From the NCBI GenBank assembly GCA_002337145.1, contig DDFK01000003.1, positions 434,001 through 498,000 of the forward strand: a stretch of DNA of 64,000 nt. Direction: 5' to 3'. Below, one piece after another: positions 37,235 to 45,686 of the stretch. The DNA comes from Chitinophagaceae bacterium UBA1930. Its GTDB lineage: Bacteria; Bacteroidota; Bacteroidia; Chitinophagales; Chitinophagaceae. Position 1 is the stretch's first letter. Each line of letters opens with the position of its first letter. Under the pieces are notes generated by a model. That model saw only the letters and a program-made list of their open reading frames with translations. It made no database searches and was not told where the DNA came from. Position numbers and translations under genes: made by a program.

Positions 37235-40213
37235 ATGAAACCCCATCCAAAATCCGGCAAACACCTAGGGCGTTTTACGTCCGTTCTATACCTAATACTA
37301 ACCATTGCACTTTCTTCAACTGCACAAAAAACCTATGTGGGTCCCAACTCGGGTTCGGCATTTGCAACGGGTACGGGCAACACATGGTCCAACCCAAACC
37401 GGGCAGCGTCATCCGATAATTCCTATGCAACATTTTCATCCAACAGTAGCGGCACTTCGGCAAACCTTACTGCAAAAGGTTTTGGCTTTAACCTGCCCGC
37501 CAGTGCAGTAATATTTGGCATTAAGGTAGACATTGAACGTGTTGCAAACGACAACAGCATTTTTGGCTATGTAATAGACAATGCACTTTACTTGGTAAAT
37601 GGTGCCACGCAAACCGACATCAGCAGCAATAAGGCCGACCTTGTAAACAAATGGAGCACCACCGAGGATTATTTTAGCTATGGCAGTGCTACCGACCTAT
37701 GGGGTGCAACACTTACGCCTGCTGTTGTTAACTCGGCCAATTTTGGCATCAGGCTGCAGGTTGCAACAGCCACACTATTGGGGCTAACTACCAAAACAGC
37801 ATCTGTGGACCATATACGCATTACCTTATATTATGATGTGGATTCCGATGGTGATGGCATACTCAATTACCTGGACCTGGATTGCGACAATGACGGCATT
37901 CCCGATTACCTGGAATTTACTTCTTGTGCAGGTTCCACTTCGCTTAACTGGGACAGTTATGCAAACAATACAGTTGTTACAGGTATCACTTTAACAAATG
38001 GGCCCGTAAATATTACCACGACTGTTTCTTCGAACGCAGCAAGCCATAACGAATATGTGAACAACGATTTTTCGGGTACTGTTGAGAAAGAAGTGGATAT
38101 GGACCAGGATGTATCTGCTGCCAATCAACGCACACAGGTTACCTTCAGTTTCTCGACACCCGTTCAAGGCATATCGTTCAAGATACAGGATATTGATATG
38201 GAGGCCGGGCAGTTTATAGACAGCGTGGTGATAAAGCTTTCCTATAAAGGCGTGGTGTTCACGCTCTCTGCCGCCAACGTTACCACAAGCGTGGCCAATA
38301 CTTATTTGGGCAACAATATATTCAAGGGCATTGCACCTGCTGCATCCAATACCACCAATGGGCAGGTCATTATCAACATGCCGTACCTGATAGACAAGAT
38401 CATGATTGAGTATTGGAACGTGGACCCTGCCTTGGGCTTTCAGGGCATTGGTGTTGGTGGCTTTACTTTCTGCCACCTCTCCACAGCCGATTCAGATGGC
38501 GACGGCATACCCAATTATATTGACCTGGACAGCGACAACGATGGCATACCCGATGTAATAGAAAGCTATGGCGTGGATGCAAACGGCGATGGACGCATTG
38601 ACAATTTTACTGATTTGAATGGCGATGGCCTTTCGGACAATGTAGCAACCATTAGTGCAACTGCGGGCCTTGGCCTGCCCGATTTTGATGGGGATGGCGT
38701 ACCCAATTATATTGACCTGGATTGCGATGGTGATGGGGTGCCCGATATATTGGAAGCAGGGGGTGCAGACAGCAATAACGATGGTATGGTAGATTCTTTT
38801 ACCGATGCCGATGGGGATGGATTTCACGACCCTTACGATGGTGATGCCAACAATGATGGCATCATTGAAAACACAAGCGGGCCATTGGTGAAATCGGGTG
38901 CCGATACCAATGGCGATGGCAAGGCCGACAGTTGGCCCAACAAGAATACCGACCGCATGGGCTATCCCAATTTCCTTGACCTTGACAGCGATGGCGATGG
39001 CATTACCGATTTTGAGGAAAGTGGTATCAGGGCCGCACTGGGGCTTTCTTTTGGATCGAATGCGTATAAGACGATTGCCCCGGGCACGCTGGGCAGCGAT
39101 GGATGGAGCGATAGCGTAGATGCACTTGCAAGCCTGACCATTACCAGTACCGATGCAGATGGCCTGCCGGATTACCTGGATATTGATAGCGATAATGATG
39201 GTATTACTGATAACGTTGAGGCAATGGCCACGGGTAGCTATGTTGTTTCATCGGACACGGATACCGATGGCGATGGATTAGTGGATGCTTACGACAGTGC
39301 ACCATCGGTATATGGTGGCAATGGACTTACCCCTTTTGATAAAGAGGGCGATGGCATACCGGATTATAGGGATACCGATAGCGATGGCGACCTTGCCCCC
39401 GACCGCAACGAGGGCGACAGAGCCAATGCCACGCTTGCACAGGCCACCATTGATGCATCGGGCGATACGGATGGAGATGGGCTGATGAATTATTTTGATT
39501 CGTTTAATGTTACCACTGCAAGTGCCGGAACCCTGTATAAAAATTATAGCATGAGCAATATGGGGCCAGCCGGAAACTTTAACGGCCCTACACCTTCTGG
39601 TTCCACCGTACAGTTGCAACAGTCTGACCCATTGAGCGATAGGGACTGGCGTAATACCAGCATTGTACCATTGAATATTGTACAGTTTGCAGTAACCTAC
39701 AATAAGCCTACTGCACAATTGGACTGGCAATCCATAAGCGAGTACAACACGCAGCAATATGAAGTAGAATATAGTAAGGACGGGCAGGTATTTGATATGA
39801 TTGCTACCACTGCAGCATTCAATAGAGGTACCCATAATTACCGGATATTCTATACGTTGCCAAGCAACATGAATGGCGTAGTGTATTTCAGGGTGAAGCA
39901 AGTGGATAAGGATGGCAAATACTTCTATACCAAAATCATTGCCGTTAAACTTACGGCTGATGTAAAGCTTACAGTTTATCCAAATCCTTTTACAGACCAT
40001 ATACAGATAAACCATGGTGTAGACAGGGCCGGATCCGTTACCTATCGCATCCTTTCTGCACAGGGGCAAACTGTTGCTGAAAAAACCATGCATGCAAACA
40101 TGGGCAACAATAGCTTGTTGTGGAATGGGTTGGGAAGGCTGCCTGCCGGTACCTATTATTTGCATGTCATTAATGTTGCTTCCAATCAAATCATCAACAT
40201 CGTAAAACAGTAA
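37235..40213 (+). CDS. T9SS surface protein with thrombospondin type 3 calcium-binding repeats
   Basis: 992 residues. The signal peptide is residues 1-31 (ending SSTAQ). Residues 35-195 form a beta-rich domain of unknown type. Type 3 repeats DxDGDGxxxxxDxDxDNDGIPD start at about 199-227 and return densely at about 418-770, with dozens of Asp in acidic loops that should bind calcium. Residues about 815-908 are an FnIII-like spacer (QLDWQSISEYNTQQYEVEYS), and about 910-992 the type A sorting tail (VYPNPFTDH to NIVKQ). Expected on the cell surface, stiffened by calcium. A histidine kinase gene follows 34 bp downstream. The high Asp content gives a long antisense open frame that is not a gene. 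Confidence 0.85.
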   Translation: MKPHPKSGKHLGRFTSVLYLILTIALSSTAQKTYVGPNSGSAFATGTGNTWSNPNRAASSDNSYATFSSNSSGTSANLTAKGFGFNLPASAVIFGIKVDIERVANDNSIFGYVIDNALYLVNGATQTDISSNKADLVNKWSTTEDYFSYGSATDLWGATLTPAVVNSANFGIRLQVATATLLGLTTKTASVDHIRITLYYDVDSDGDGILNYLDLDCDNDGIPDYLEFTSCAGSTSLNWDSYANNTVVTGITLTNGPVNITTTVSSNAASHNEYVNNDFSGTVEKEVDMDQDVSAANQRTQVTFSFSTPVQGISFKIQDIDMEAGQFIDSVVIKLSYKGVVFTLSAANVTTSVANTYLGNNIFKGIAPAASNTTNGQVIINMPYLIDKIMIEYWNVDPALGFQGIGVGGFTFCHLSTADSDGDGIPNYIDLDSDNDGIPDVIESYGVDANGDGRIDNFTDLNGDGLSDNVATISATAGLGLPDFDGDGVPNYIDLDCDGDGVPDILEAGGADSNNDGMVDSFTDADGDGFHDPYDGDANNDGIIENTSGPLVKSGADTNGDGKADSWPNKNTDRMGYPNFLDLDSDGDGITDFEESGIRAALGLSFGSNAYKTIAPGTLGSDGWSDSVDALASLTITSTDADGLPDYLDIDSDNDGITDNVEAMATGSYVVSSDTDTDGDGLVDAYDSAPSVYGGNGLTPFDKEGDGIPDYRDTDSDGDLAPDRNEGDRANATLAQATIDASGDTDGDGLMNYFDSFNVTTASAGTLYKNYSMSNMGPAGNFNGPTPSGSTVQLQQSDPLSDRDWRNTSIVPLNIVQFAVTYNKPTAQLDWQSISEYNTQQYEVEYSKDGQVFDMIATTAAFNRGTHNYRIFYTLPSNMNGVVYFRVKQVDKDGKYFYTKIIAVKLTADVKLTVYPNPFTDHIQINHGVDRAGSVTYRILSAQGQTVAEKTMHANMGNNSLLWNGLGRLPAGTYYLHVINVASNQIINIVKQ

Positions 40214-40247
40214 CAGTCATTTCGTTTTCTAATCAACAACCATTGCT

Positions 40248-41291
40248 ATGGGATACATCTATTCAACCCTTTCCAAAATCGGTTTCCTGTCGGGGAACTA
40301 TGCCTTAAAGTTTTTGTTTATTGCTTTCCTAGGCATACACATCCCACTGTTGGGTGCCATTGCCGTTATTGCGTGGGGCTCGGGTTCGTGGATTTCCATC
40401 ATTGTTACACTGGTTGTGTGTACGTTGGTTGCGTGTGCAGCCACGCTGTATATATTAAAAGGGTTGCTTGCTCCATTGCATGGATCCGAAGTGGCATTGG
40501 AAAAATACCTGTATAAACACGAGCTTCCGCAATTGCCCACCCAATACACAGATGAGGCGGGAAGGCTGATGCAGAAAATACAAATTACCGTACACCAACT
40601 GGATGGACTGATTAAGGAGAAGGAGGAACTGGCTGCCCTTTTTTCGCATGATATAAGGACACCCTTGGCGTGTATTGCCGGGCTATCGGACATGCTGCAG
40701 GAGAAGGGCGATGATGTAGGCTCCATTAACATGCTTTCGAGGGAGATACATAAACTGGCCAGTGAGCAGTTGGCTTTTGTGCAGGATATATTGGATAAGA
40801 TGGTTGCTACCAGTGAAGTGGATACACATTTTTCCCCTAAGCCGGTAATGATGCGGGCCGTTGCGGAAGCGGTTGTGCCATTGGTGGATGGGCAGTTAAA
40901 GGCTAAGGAAATAACGGTACGCAATGATATTGATGCATCGCTACAGTTACAGGCAGATGCCGAGCAGGTAAAGCATGTATTGATGAACCTGTTGACCAAT
41001 GCCATCAAGTTTTCGTATCCGGGCTCATTGATACATTTATGGGTGAATGATAATGATAGCAACATACGCATCCATGTACAGGATAGTGGCATGGGCTTTA
41101 AGCCAGGTGACGAGCATGGCTTCTTTAAAATGTACACGCCACAAGGCCGTGCAGGCACGGCTGGTGAGCCATCAACCGGCATGGGGCTGTACCTATCAAA
41201 AAAAATCATGGAAAAGCATGGCGGCACTATCAGTGCCACCAGTAGCGGTGCCAATAAAGGCTCCGTGTTTACTATGGTTTTTCCTTCGTAG
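40248..41291 (+). CDS. Orphan sensor histidine kinase
   Basis: 347 residues. Two membrane helices lie near residues 22-45 and 48-75 with almost no periplasmic loop between them. A short linker follows, then a HisKA domain with the phospho-acceptor His134 in LFSHDIRTPL. The HATPase domain has its N-box NLLTNAIKF, G1 box DSGMGF and G2 box GMGLYLSKKI. There is no response regulator gene nearby. With so small an outer loop it probably senses membrane or intracellular signals. It lies 34 bp after the TSP3-repeat protein gene and is likely co-transcribed with it. Confidence 0.9.
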   Translation: MGYIYSTLSKIGFLSGNYALKFLFIAFLGIHIPLLGAIAVIAWGSGSWISIIVTLVVCTLVACAATLYILKGLLAPLHGSEVALEKYLYKHELPQLPTQYTDEAGRLMQKIQITVHQLDGLIKEKEELAALFSHDIRTPLACIAGLSDMLQEKGDDVGSINMLSREIHKLASEQLAFVQDILDKMVATSEVDTHFSPKPVMMRAVAEAVVPLVDGQLKAKEITVRNDIDASLQLQADAEQVKHVLMNLLTNAIKFSYPGSLIHLWVNDNDSNIRIHVQDSGMGFKPGDEHGFFKMYTPQGRAGTAGEPSTGMGLYLSKKIMEKHGGTISATSSGANKGSVFTMVFPS

Positions 41292-41554
41292 TACTATTCA
41301 TTTGAACAAGAAATGCCAATTTGACGTTCCGTTACGTCTCCGTTTCCTCTCCGTTTGGTCTGTACTTCGACCTTGTGCCTCTTATGGGGTTGTATGACAG
41401 TTTTGCAGTTACTTATTTTTGAAAAAGGGTTTATATGCGAATGAGCATTTTATGTAGAGGCCTGTTGGCTAGTGCGTGACAATGTCATTGAGGATATCCT
41501 GTTCTAGGAAATGTTTCCATTCTAATATGTAGCAGGTCCATTTTCTCGAACAAA
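41292..41554. other. Gene-free stretch
   Basis: No credible ORF, RNA gene or repeat seen between the histidine kinase and the bidirectional terminator. Confidence 0.5.
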
Positions 41555-41582
41555 AAAGAGGGGCCTGAAAAGGCCCCTCTTT
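41555..41582. terminator. Bidirectional terminator between histidine kinase and T9SS protein genes
   Basis: A 12-bp perfect stem, AAAGAGGGGCCT (41555-41566) with AGGCCCCTCTTT (41571-41582), has a 4-nt GAAA loop and A/T tracts on both sides. It serves the convergent genes ending at 41291 and 41618. Confidence 0.9.
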
Positions 41583-41617
41583 TATATAAAAAAAATATCA
41601 GCTTAATCACAATTACT

Positions 41618-42775
41618 TTATTGCACAACTACAGTTTTATTCATTTTGATGTCACCATTGGTAACTTGTAGCTGATAGATGCCTGCTTTTACATTCGCTA
41701 GCTGAACAGACTGAACGCTGCTACCAACTTCTACTGCCAGTTGCTTGTTGAATATTTGCTTACCAGTTGCATCGTACAGCACAGCAGTGTAATTTCCTTT
41801 AACAAGGTTATTCATTTGAATATTCAACTGACCGCCTTTTACCGGATTGGGTACAACAGCTATATCTGGTTGTGTTTGCTTGCTACCAATTTTCACAACA
41901 TTGCTATATCCAATAGTTCCGTCTTTATCTACAGCTTTAATTCTATAGTAGCCAGTAATATTGCTTAAAGGTGTGTTATCAACAAAAGCATATTTGCCAG
42001 CATTTGTGGCCGTCAGGCTTCCTATTGTTGAGAAACTGGAACCATTTGAAGAACGTTCGATCACATATTTGTCCGTATTGATCTCGGTCAAAATATCCCA
42101 GGCAACTTTTACAAATCCGTTGGATTGTGAAAGATTGATTGCACCAAATTTCACAGGGGTAGAAGTATTCAGCGGATTTGTAGGATTTAAATTTACTGTT
42201 GCTCCCACTACCTGTATCTGGTAAAGGTTTATCGATGCATCTCCATAAATGTAGAAGGTTCCAGCTGCGGTAACACTTGCACTCAGGTATCCCCCATCTG
42301 TAGGGAATCCTGTTGTTGCAGTGGCGATGCTGATTGCTTTTCCGTAGTTTACAGTTCCGTTACTTACTATTACGTTTCTTTGTGCACTACTGGAACCTGA
42401 TTTGAACCAGACTTTTACTGTACACGCCTGGTTTACCTGAATAAAGAAATATCGTTGTGTAGGTGTGGATTCACTCGATCCAGCCGCATATCCTCCACCA
42501 TTCGTCTGCACACGGACAGTTCCTGCGTAAGCATCATTAGGTGCGGCCCAAGTTGCAGAAGATGTAGTACCCCAAGCTGCAAAGTTGGTGTTGGTTGTAC
42601 CGTTGTACAAACCCAATCCTTTGGAGTCAATAATTTGTACTGGGCTTGTTCCCATTCCTCCAGTTGCCCAAGAAGGGTTAGTTGCTGTGAAATCCCAGGT
42701 TGTTGTCTGTGCATTTAATTGACCAAAAGAAAAAGCAGCTAACAATACTGCTAAAAGTGTAGATATTTTTTTCAT
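41618..42775 (-). CDS. T9SS type A accessory protein of the pectin locus
   Basis: 385 residues from the ATG at 42775 (upstream in-frame ATGs add no signal-like sequence). The signal peptide is about residues 1-22 (ending GQLNAQ). Residues 23-190 are a beta-rich domain (TTWDFTATNPSWATGG, CTVKVWFKSGSSS, YIYGDASINLYQIQV) of the kind often attached to Bacteroidota pectate lyases, possibly carbohydrate-binding. An FnIII-like spacer covers about 210-300 and the sorting tail about 305-385 (VVPNPVKGGQ to VVVQ). It follows the lyase gene on the same strand. The GCAAACGTT-type motif lies exactly 60 bp upstream. Confidence 0.75.
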   Translation of the reverse strand: MKKISTLLAVLLAAFSFGQLNAQTTTWDFTATNPSWATGGMGTSPVQIIDSKGLGLYNGTTNTNFAAWGTTSSATWAAPNDAYAGTVRVQTNGGGYAAGSSESTPTQRYFFIQVNQACTVKVWFKSGSSSAQRNVIVSNGTVNYGKAISIATATTGFPTDGGYLSASVTAAGTFYIYGDASINLYQIQVVGATVNLNPTNPLNTSTPVKFGAINLSQSNGFVKVAWDILTEINTDKYVIERSSNGSSFSTIGSLTATNAGKYAFVDNTPLSNITGYYRIKAVDKDGTIGYSNVVKIGSKQTQPDIAVVPNPVKGGQLNIQMNNLVKGNYTAVLYDATGKQIFNKQLAVEVGSSVQSVQLANVKAGIYQLQVTNGDIKMNKTVVVQ

Positions 42776-42834
42776 AACAAGCATTTTTAGAAACATAAAA
42801 ATATTTTACTTGAGTGACTTCTTTCAATTCTTTT

Positions 42835-42863
42835 ACGCAAACGTTACCAGTAATAACCGTTAC
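42835..42863 (-). promoter_or_regulatory. LacI-type operator candidate upstream of the 385-residue gene
   Basis: Plus-strand ACGCAAACGTTACC (42835-42848) has the CG-centred AACGTT core typical of LacI-family operators. A weaker TAACCGTTAC lies 16 bp away at 42854-42863. The distance from the first base of the motif to the ATG is 60 bp, as for the lyase gene. Confidence 0.5.
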
Positions 42864-42867
42864 AGCA

Positions 42868-45459
42868 TCAATACTTTATAAACTTGGTAGCCATGTTTTC
42901 CGAATTGTTGCTAAACTGTAACAGATAGTTGCCCTTAGCCAATGATTCTATGTTTAGATAAGTTTGCTCTGAACCAATCAGCACATTGTACTGTTTCAGT
43001 TTGCGTCCATCGGCTGTTAGTATGGTAATGGTACTGGCAGTAACTGCTTTTGGATGATTGACCATTAAATTATCTGTTGCAGGGTTTGGATAAATACTGA
43101 TAACAGATTTGCCCTTTGCATCTACTTTCAAAATTGGACTGTAACTATAAGAACCATCTTTGTCAAATATTTTCAAACGATAGAAGCTGACACCGTCATA
43201 AGGGTTTGCATCAATAAAAGCGTAAGCATTTATAACAGTGCTGTTCGGTTTTGCATCAACTGCACCTATTGCTATAAAACTTTGGGCATCTTTACTTTTT
43301 TCAACAATGAAATTTTTGGTGTTTATTTCATTGGTTGTTGTCCAGGATAGTTTGGTTTGTCTGTTTTCCAGAACAGCATTGATGGATAACAATTTTAATG
43401 GCACTACGGCAGTAGGACCGGCAATGAAGAATGTACCAAAATTGGTGGTAGCAAATTCTACATAGTAACCATCAGCATAGGTACCGAATGAACCACTTGC
43501 TGTAGGTACAATTACATCGGGGTAGCCGCTTATTGTAGTAACACAACTGTTATCGCTTCTTCTTAAAACCCTTAGGTCATTTAAAGAAACAATAGATGCA
43601 TCTGCTGTCTTCAAAGTATTGTATTCAGCTACTGTAAAATATAAGCGAACTGTAACAGGTGCAACTATTGATGCAGGTGTTGCGGGAACAATGGTAATGT
43701 TCCTGTTGAGCAACGGTTTGCTGTTGGCCAGCAACCTTGTTGTATTGGTAACATAGTATGAGGCATTGAATGCACCATAATTGCCATCGTCTTTTATGGA
43801 GGCAAACAGGTTCAACGTGTCTGTTGAAATAAGGATGGAACTGGCCGTATCTTTTGCATGCAACCAGGCAGCCGTATTGCTTGATACAAACAATTTGGAT
43901 GCTACACAGGTATTCACTGTTCCTTTTGCAACAATGCTATCGCCGTTCAGGTAGTTTTCTATATTACTGTAACCGTTAATGTTGTAGCCATTCCTGTCTG
44001 TGGCAAGGCTGGGGTTTAGTCCCCTGGCTGTTTCCCATGTATCGGGCATGCCGTCGTGGTCGGTATCAACCGGTGCAGTTAAGACGTTTAAAGCAGGCCA
44101 TGCATTTACCGTAGCAGCATAAGCGGTAGCATGTGGGTAACCTCCTTGTACGTCAATTAACCTGCCTGTCCTGTTCCTTACATCATTTACCACCCTTTGG
44201 TCCAATGTATCACGCCTGGGCAAACTTGCACCTGCACCTGCAAGTACCAGATCGTATGCCTGTAATGCCGTGTGTGTATTCACCGCAGCCATACTAAATG
44301 GCACTGTTACTTTAGCCGTTGCCGTATCGGCATAAGAGCCGCCACTCATTGCTGCACCCAGCCAGTTACGGGCAGTAGTTGTAGCATTGCCATCCACATA
44401 GTTGCCATCCACATAATATTTACCATAAGGCAATACAGGAGATGCTTGTTTGTAGGGGTTGATGATTTCGTACCTGATACTTACGCCACTTGATGTACCG
44501 GTAGAAGTAGATGGCCCATATTTATAATAGTTGTTTACAATGTTGTAATTGCCACCTTCGCCGCCATTGGTATTGTAAATGCCCCAGTTGTATAATACGT
44601 TGTTCCTGAAATCCGCATTCTCCTGGGCAATATTCCGGCTACCATCAAACCTAGGTACACGGCCTTGCATGTGTGCATATAGGTTGTGGTGTATGCTGGT
44701 ATTGGCACCACCCTGTATGCCGCCATAACCATGGTTCTCAAAATTTACATCGCCTGTTTCGAAGTGGTAGGAGTGGTTGAGTGGTTCGGACATCAGATTC
44801 CATTGCAGTGTCGTGTTGGTTCCACCGTATATGCTACAGGCTTCGTCGCTACTCCAACTCATGGTACAGTGGTCTATGATAATATTGTTCCTGTATGTGC
44901 CACCAAAAGCATCGTCGCCACCACTGCCATTAACCGGGTTGCATGCTGCTGATGGCGGAACGGTGAATGGTTCTGTTGGAATGCCACAGCCCGCAGGTGA
45001 TGTTATCAAAGTATTCTTATCGCCCATGCGAAAGCGTATGTAACGAACAATGATATTGTCCTGGCTAAAAGTTACCGGATAGTCGGCAATGCATATACCG
45101 TCGCCCGGGGCCGTTTGCCCTGCTACGGTAACATTGGCCTTTGTGAATTTCAAAGCTGAATTGAGATGGATGGTACCTGATACACGGAACACAATTGTTC
45201 TGTAGGTACCTGTGCTATTGGTAAGTGCATAGCGTAATGACCCCACCAGACCATCGTCATTCAGGTTCGTTACCTCATATACTGTTGTAGGAGTGGTGGC
45301 CGTGCCCCTGCCGCCCGTTACAAATTTGCCTGCACCTTCTGCCGTGGGAAAAGCTGGTTGCTGGGCGTGTAGCAATAAGGAGCCTATAGCAAAAAACAAA
45401 GTTGTTACAACATATTGCAACACTGGCCTTATACCTTTTTGGGGAGTATGTATCATCAT
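42868..45459 (-). CDS. Pectate-lyase-like (PL1-type) enzyme with T9SS sorting domain
   Basis: 863 residues from the ATG at 45459; the next codon is also ATG. The signal peptide lies at about residues 1-33 (ending LLLHAQ). Residues about 35-440 show the PL1-type beta-helix hallmarks: PTAEGAGKFVTGGRGT, VYEVTNLNDDGLVGSLRYAL, KANVTVAGQTAPGDGI, then NIIVRYIRFRMGD and NIIIDHCTMSWSSDEACSIY. A linker with DTDHDGMPDTWE follows. The FnIII-like spacer precedes the sorting tail (SIYPNPATDN to KFIKY). The expected reaction is eliminative cleavage of pectate-like polymers at the cell surface. Encoded downstream of SusC/SusD, with a hairpin between. Confidence 0.85.
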   Translation of the reverse strand: MMIHTPQKGIRPVLQYVVTTLFFAIGSLLLHAQQPAFPTAEGAGKFVTGGRGTATTPTTVYEVTNLNDDGLVGSLRYALTNSTGTYRTIVFRVSGTIHLNSALKFTKANVTVAGQTAPGDGICIADYPVTFSQDNIIVRYIRFRMGDKNTLITSPAGCGIPTEPFTVPPSAACNPVNGSGGDDAFGGTYRNNIIIDHCTMSWSSDEACSIYGGTNTTLQWNLMSEPLNHSYHFETGDVNFENHGYGGIQGGANTSIHHNLYAHMQGRVPRFDGSRNIAQENADFRNNVLYNWGIYNTNGGEGGNYNIVNNYYKYGPSTSTGTSSGVSIRYEIINPYKQASPVLPYGKYYVDGNYVDGNATTTARNWLGAAMSGGSYADTATAKVTVPFSMAAVNTHTALQAYDLVLAGAGASLPRRDTLDQRVVNDVRNRTGRLIDVQGGYPHATAYAATVNAWPALNVLTAPVDTDHDGMPDTWETARGLNPSLATDRNGYNINGYSNIENYLNGDSIVAKGTVNTCVASKLFVSSNTAAWLHAKDTASSILISTDTLNLFASIKDDGNYGAFNASYYVTNTTRLLANSKPLLNRNITIVPATPASIVAPVTVRLYFTVAEYNTLKTADASIVSLNDLRVLRRSDNSCVTTISGYPDVIVPTASGSFGTYADGYYVEFATTNFGTFFIAGPTAVVPLKLLSINAVLENRQTKLSWTTTNEINTKNFIVEKSKDAQSFIAIGAVDAKPNSTVINAYAFIDANPYDGVSFYRLKIFDKDGSYSYSPILKVDAKGKSVISIYPNPATDNLMVNHPKAVTASTITILTADGRKLKQYNVLIGSEQTYLNIESLAKGNYLLQFSNNSENMATKFIKY

Positions 45460-45518
45460 ATTAGCAAGAATAACTACCTGCAAGTACGATAAAACAAATA
45501 GTATGGGAAATGTTTTTT

Positions 45519-45532
45519 ATGCAAACGTTATC
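45519..45532 (-). promoter_or_regulatory. LacI-type operator candidate upstream of the lyase gene
   Basis: ATGCAAACGTTATC on the plus strand shares GCAAACGTT with the sites at 42835 and 51009. It sits 60 bp before the ATG at 45459, the same offset as the site before the 385-residue gene. Confidence 0.5.
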
Positions 45533-45631
45533 AGAAGTGCAAAAGCTTAAACAGGCATTAATTTTTAGGCATTCATACCCGCCTTCTTAAAAAAACATGA
45601 CTGCTTTTTAATTGGCCTGCATGCAATAAAA

Positions 45632-45662
45632 AACCTGCCAGCATTTTGCAATGTGGCAGGTT
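45632..45662 (-). terminator. Hairpin between susD and the lyase gene
   Basis: AACCTGCCA (45632-45640) pairs with TGGCAGGTT (45654-45662) around a 13-nt loop. On the minus strand it is followed by a T-run (TTTTTTATTG), so it probably reduces transcription out of susD into the lyase gene. Confidence 0.75.
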
Positions 45663-45686
45663 GGTTTAATTGAAACGGTTTGTTTA

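Noticed and set aside
39278..40189. 303-residue minus-strand frame within the TSP3-repeat protein gene
   Set aside because: Antisense to repeated Asp/Gly codons, which leave few stops; no start context or homology features.
40298..41254. 318-residue minus-strand frame opposite the histidine kinase gene
   Set aside because: Ser/Cys-rich composition typical of an antisense frame; the kinase motifs on the plus strand are unambiguous.
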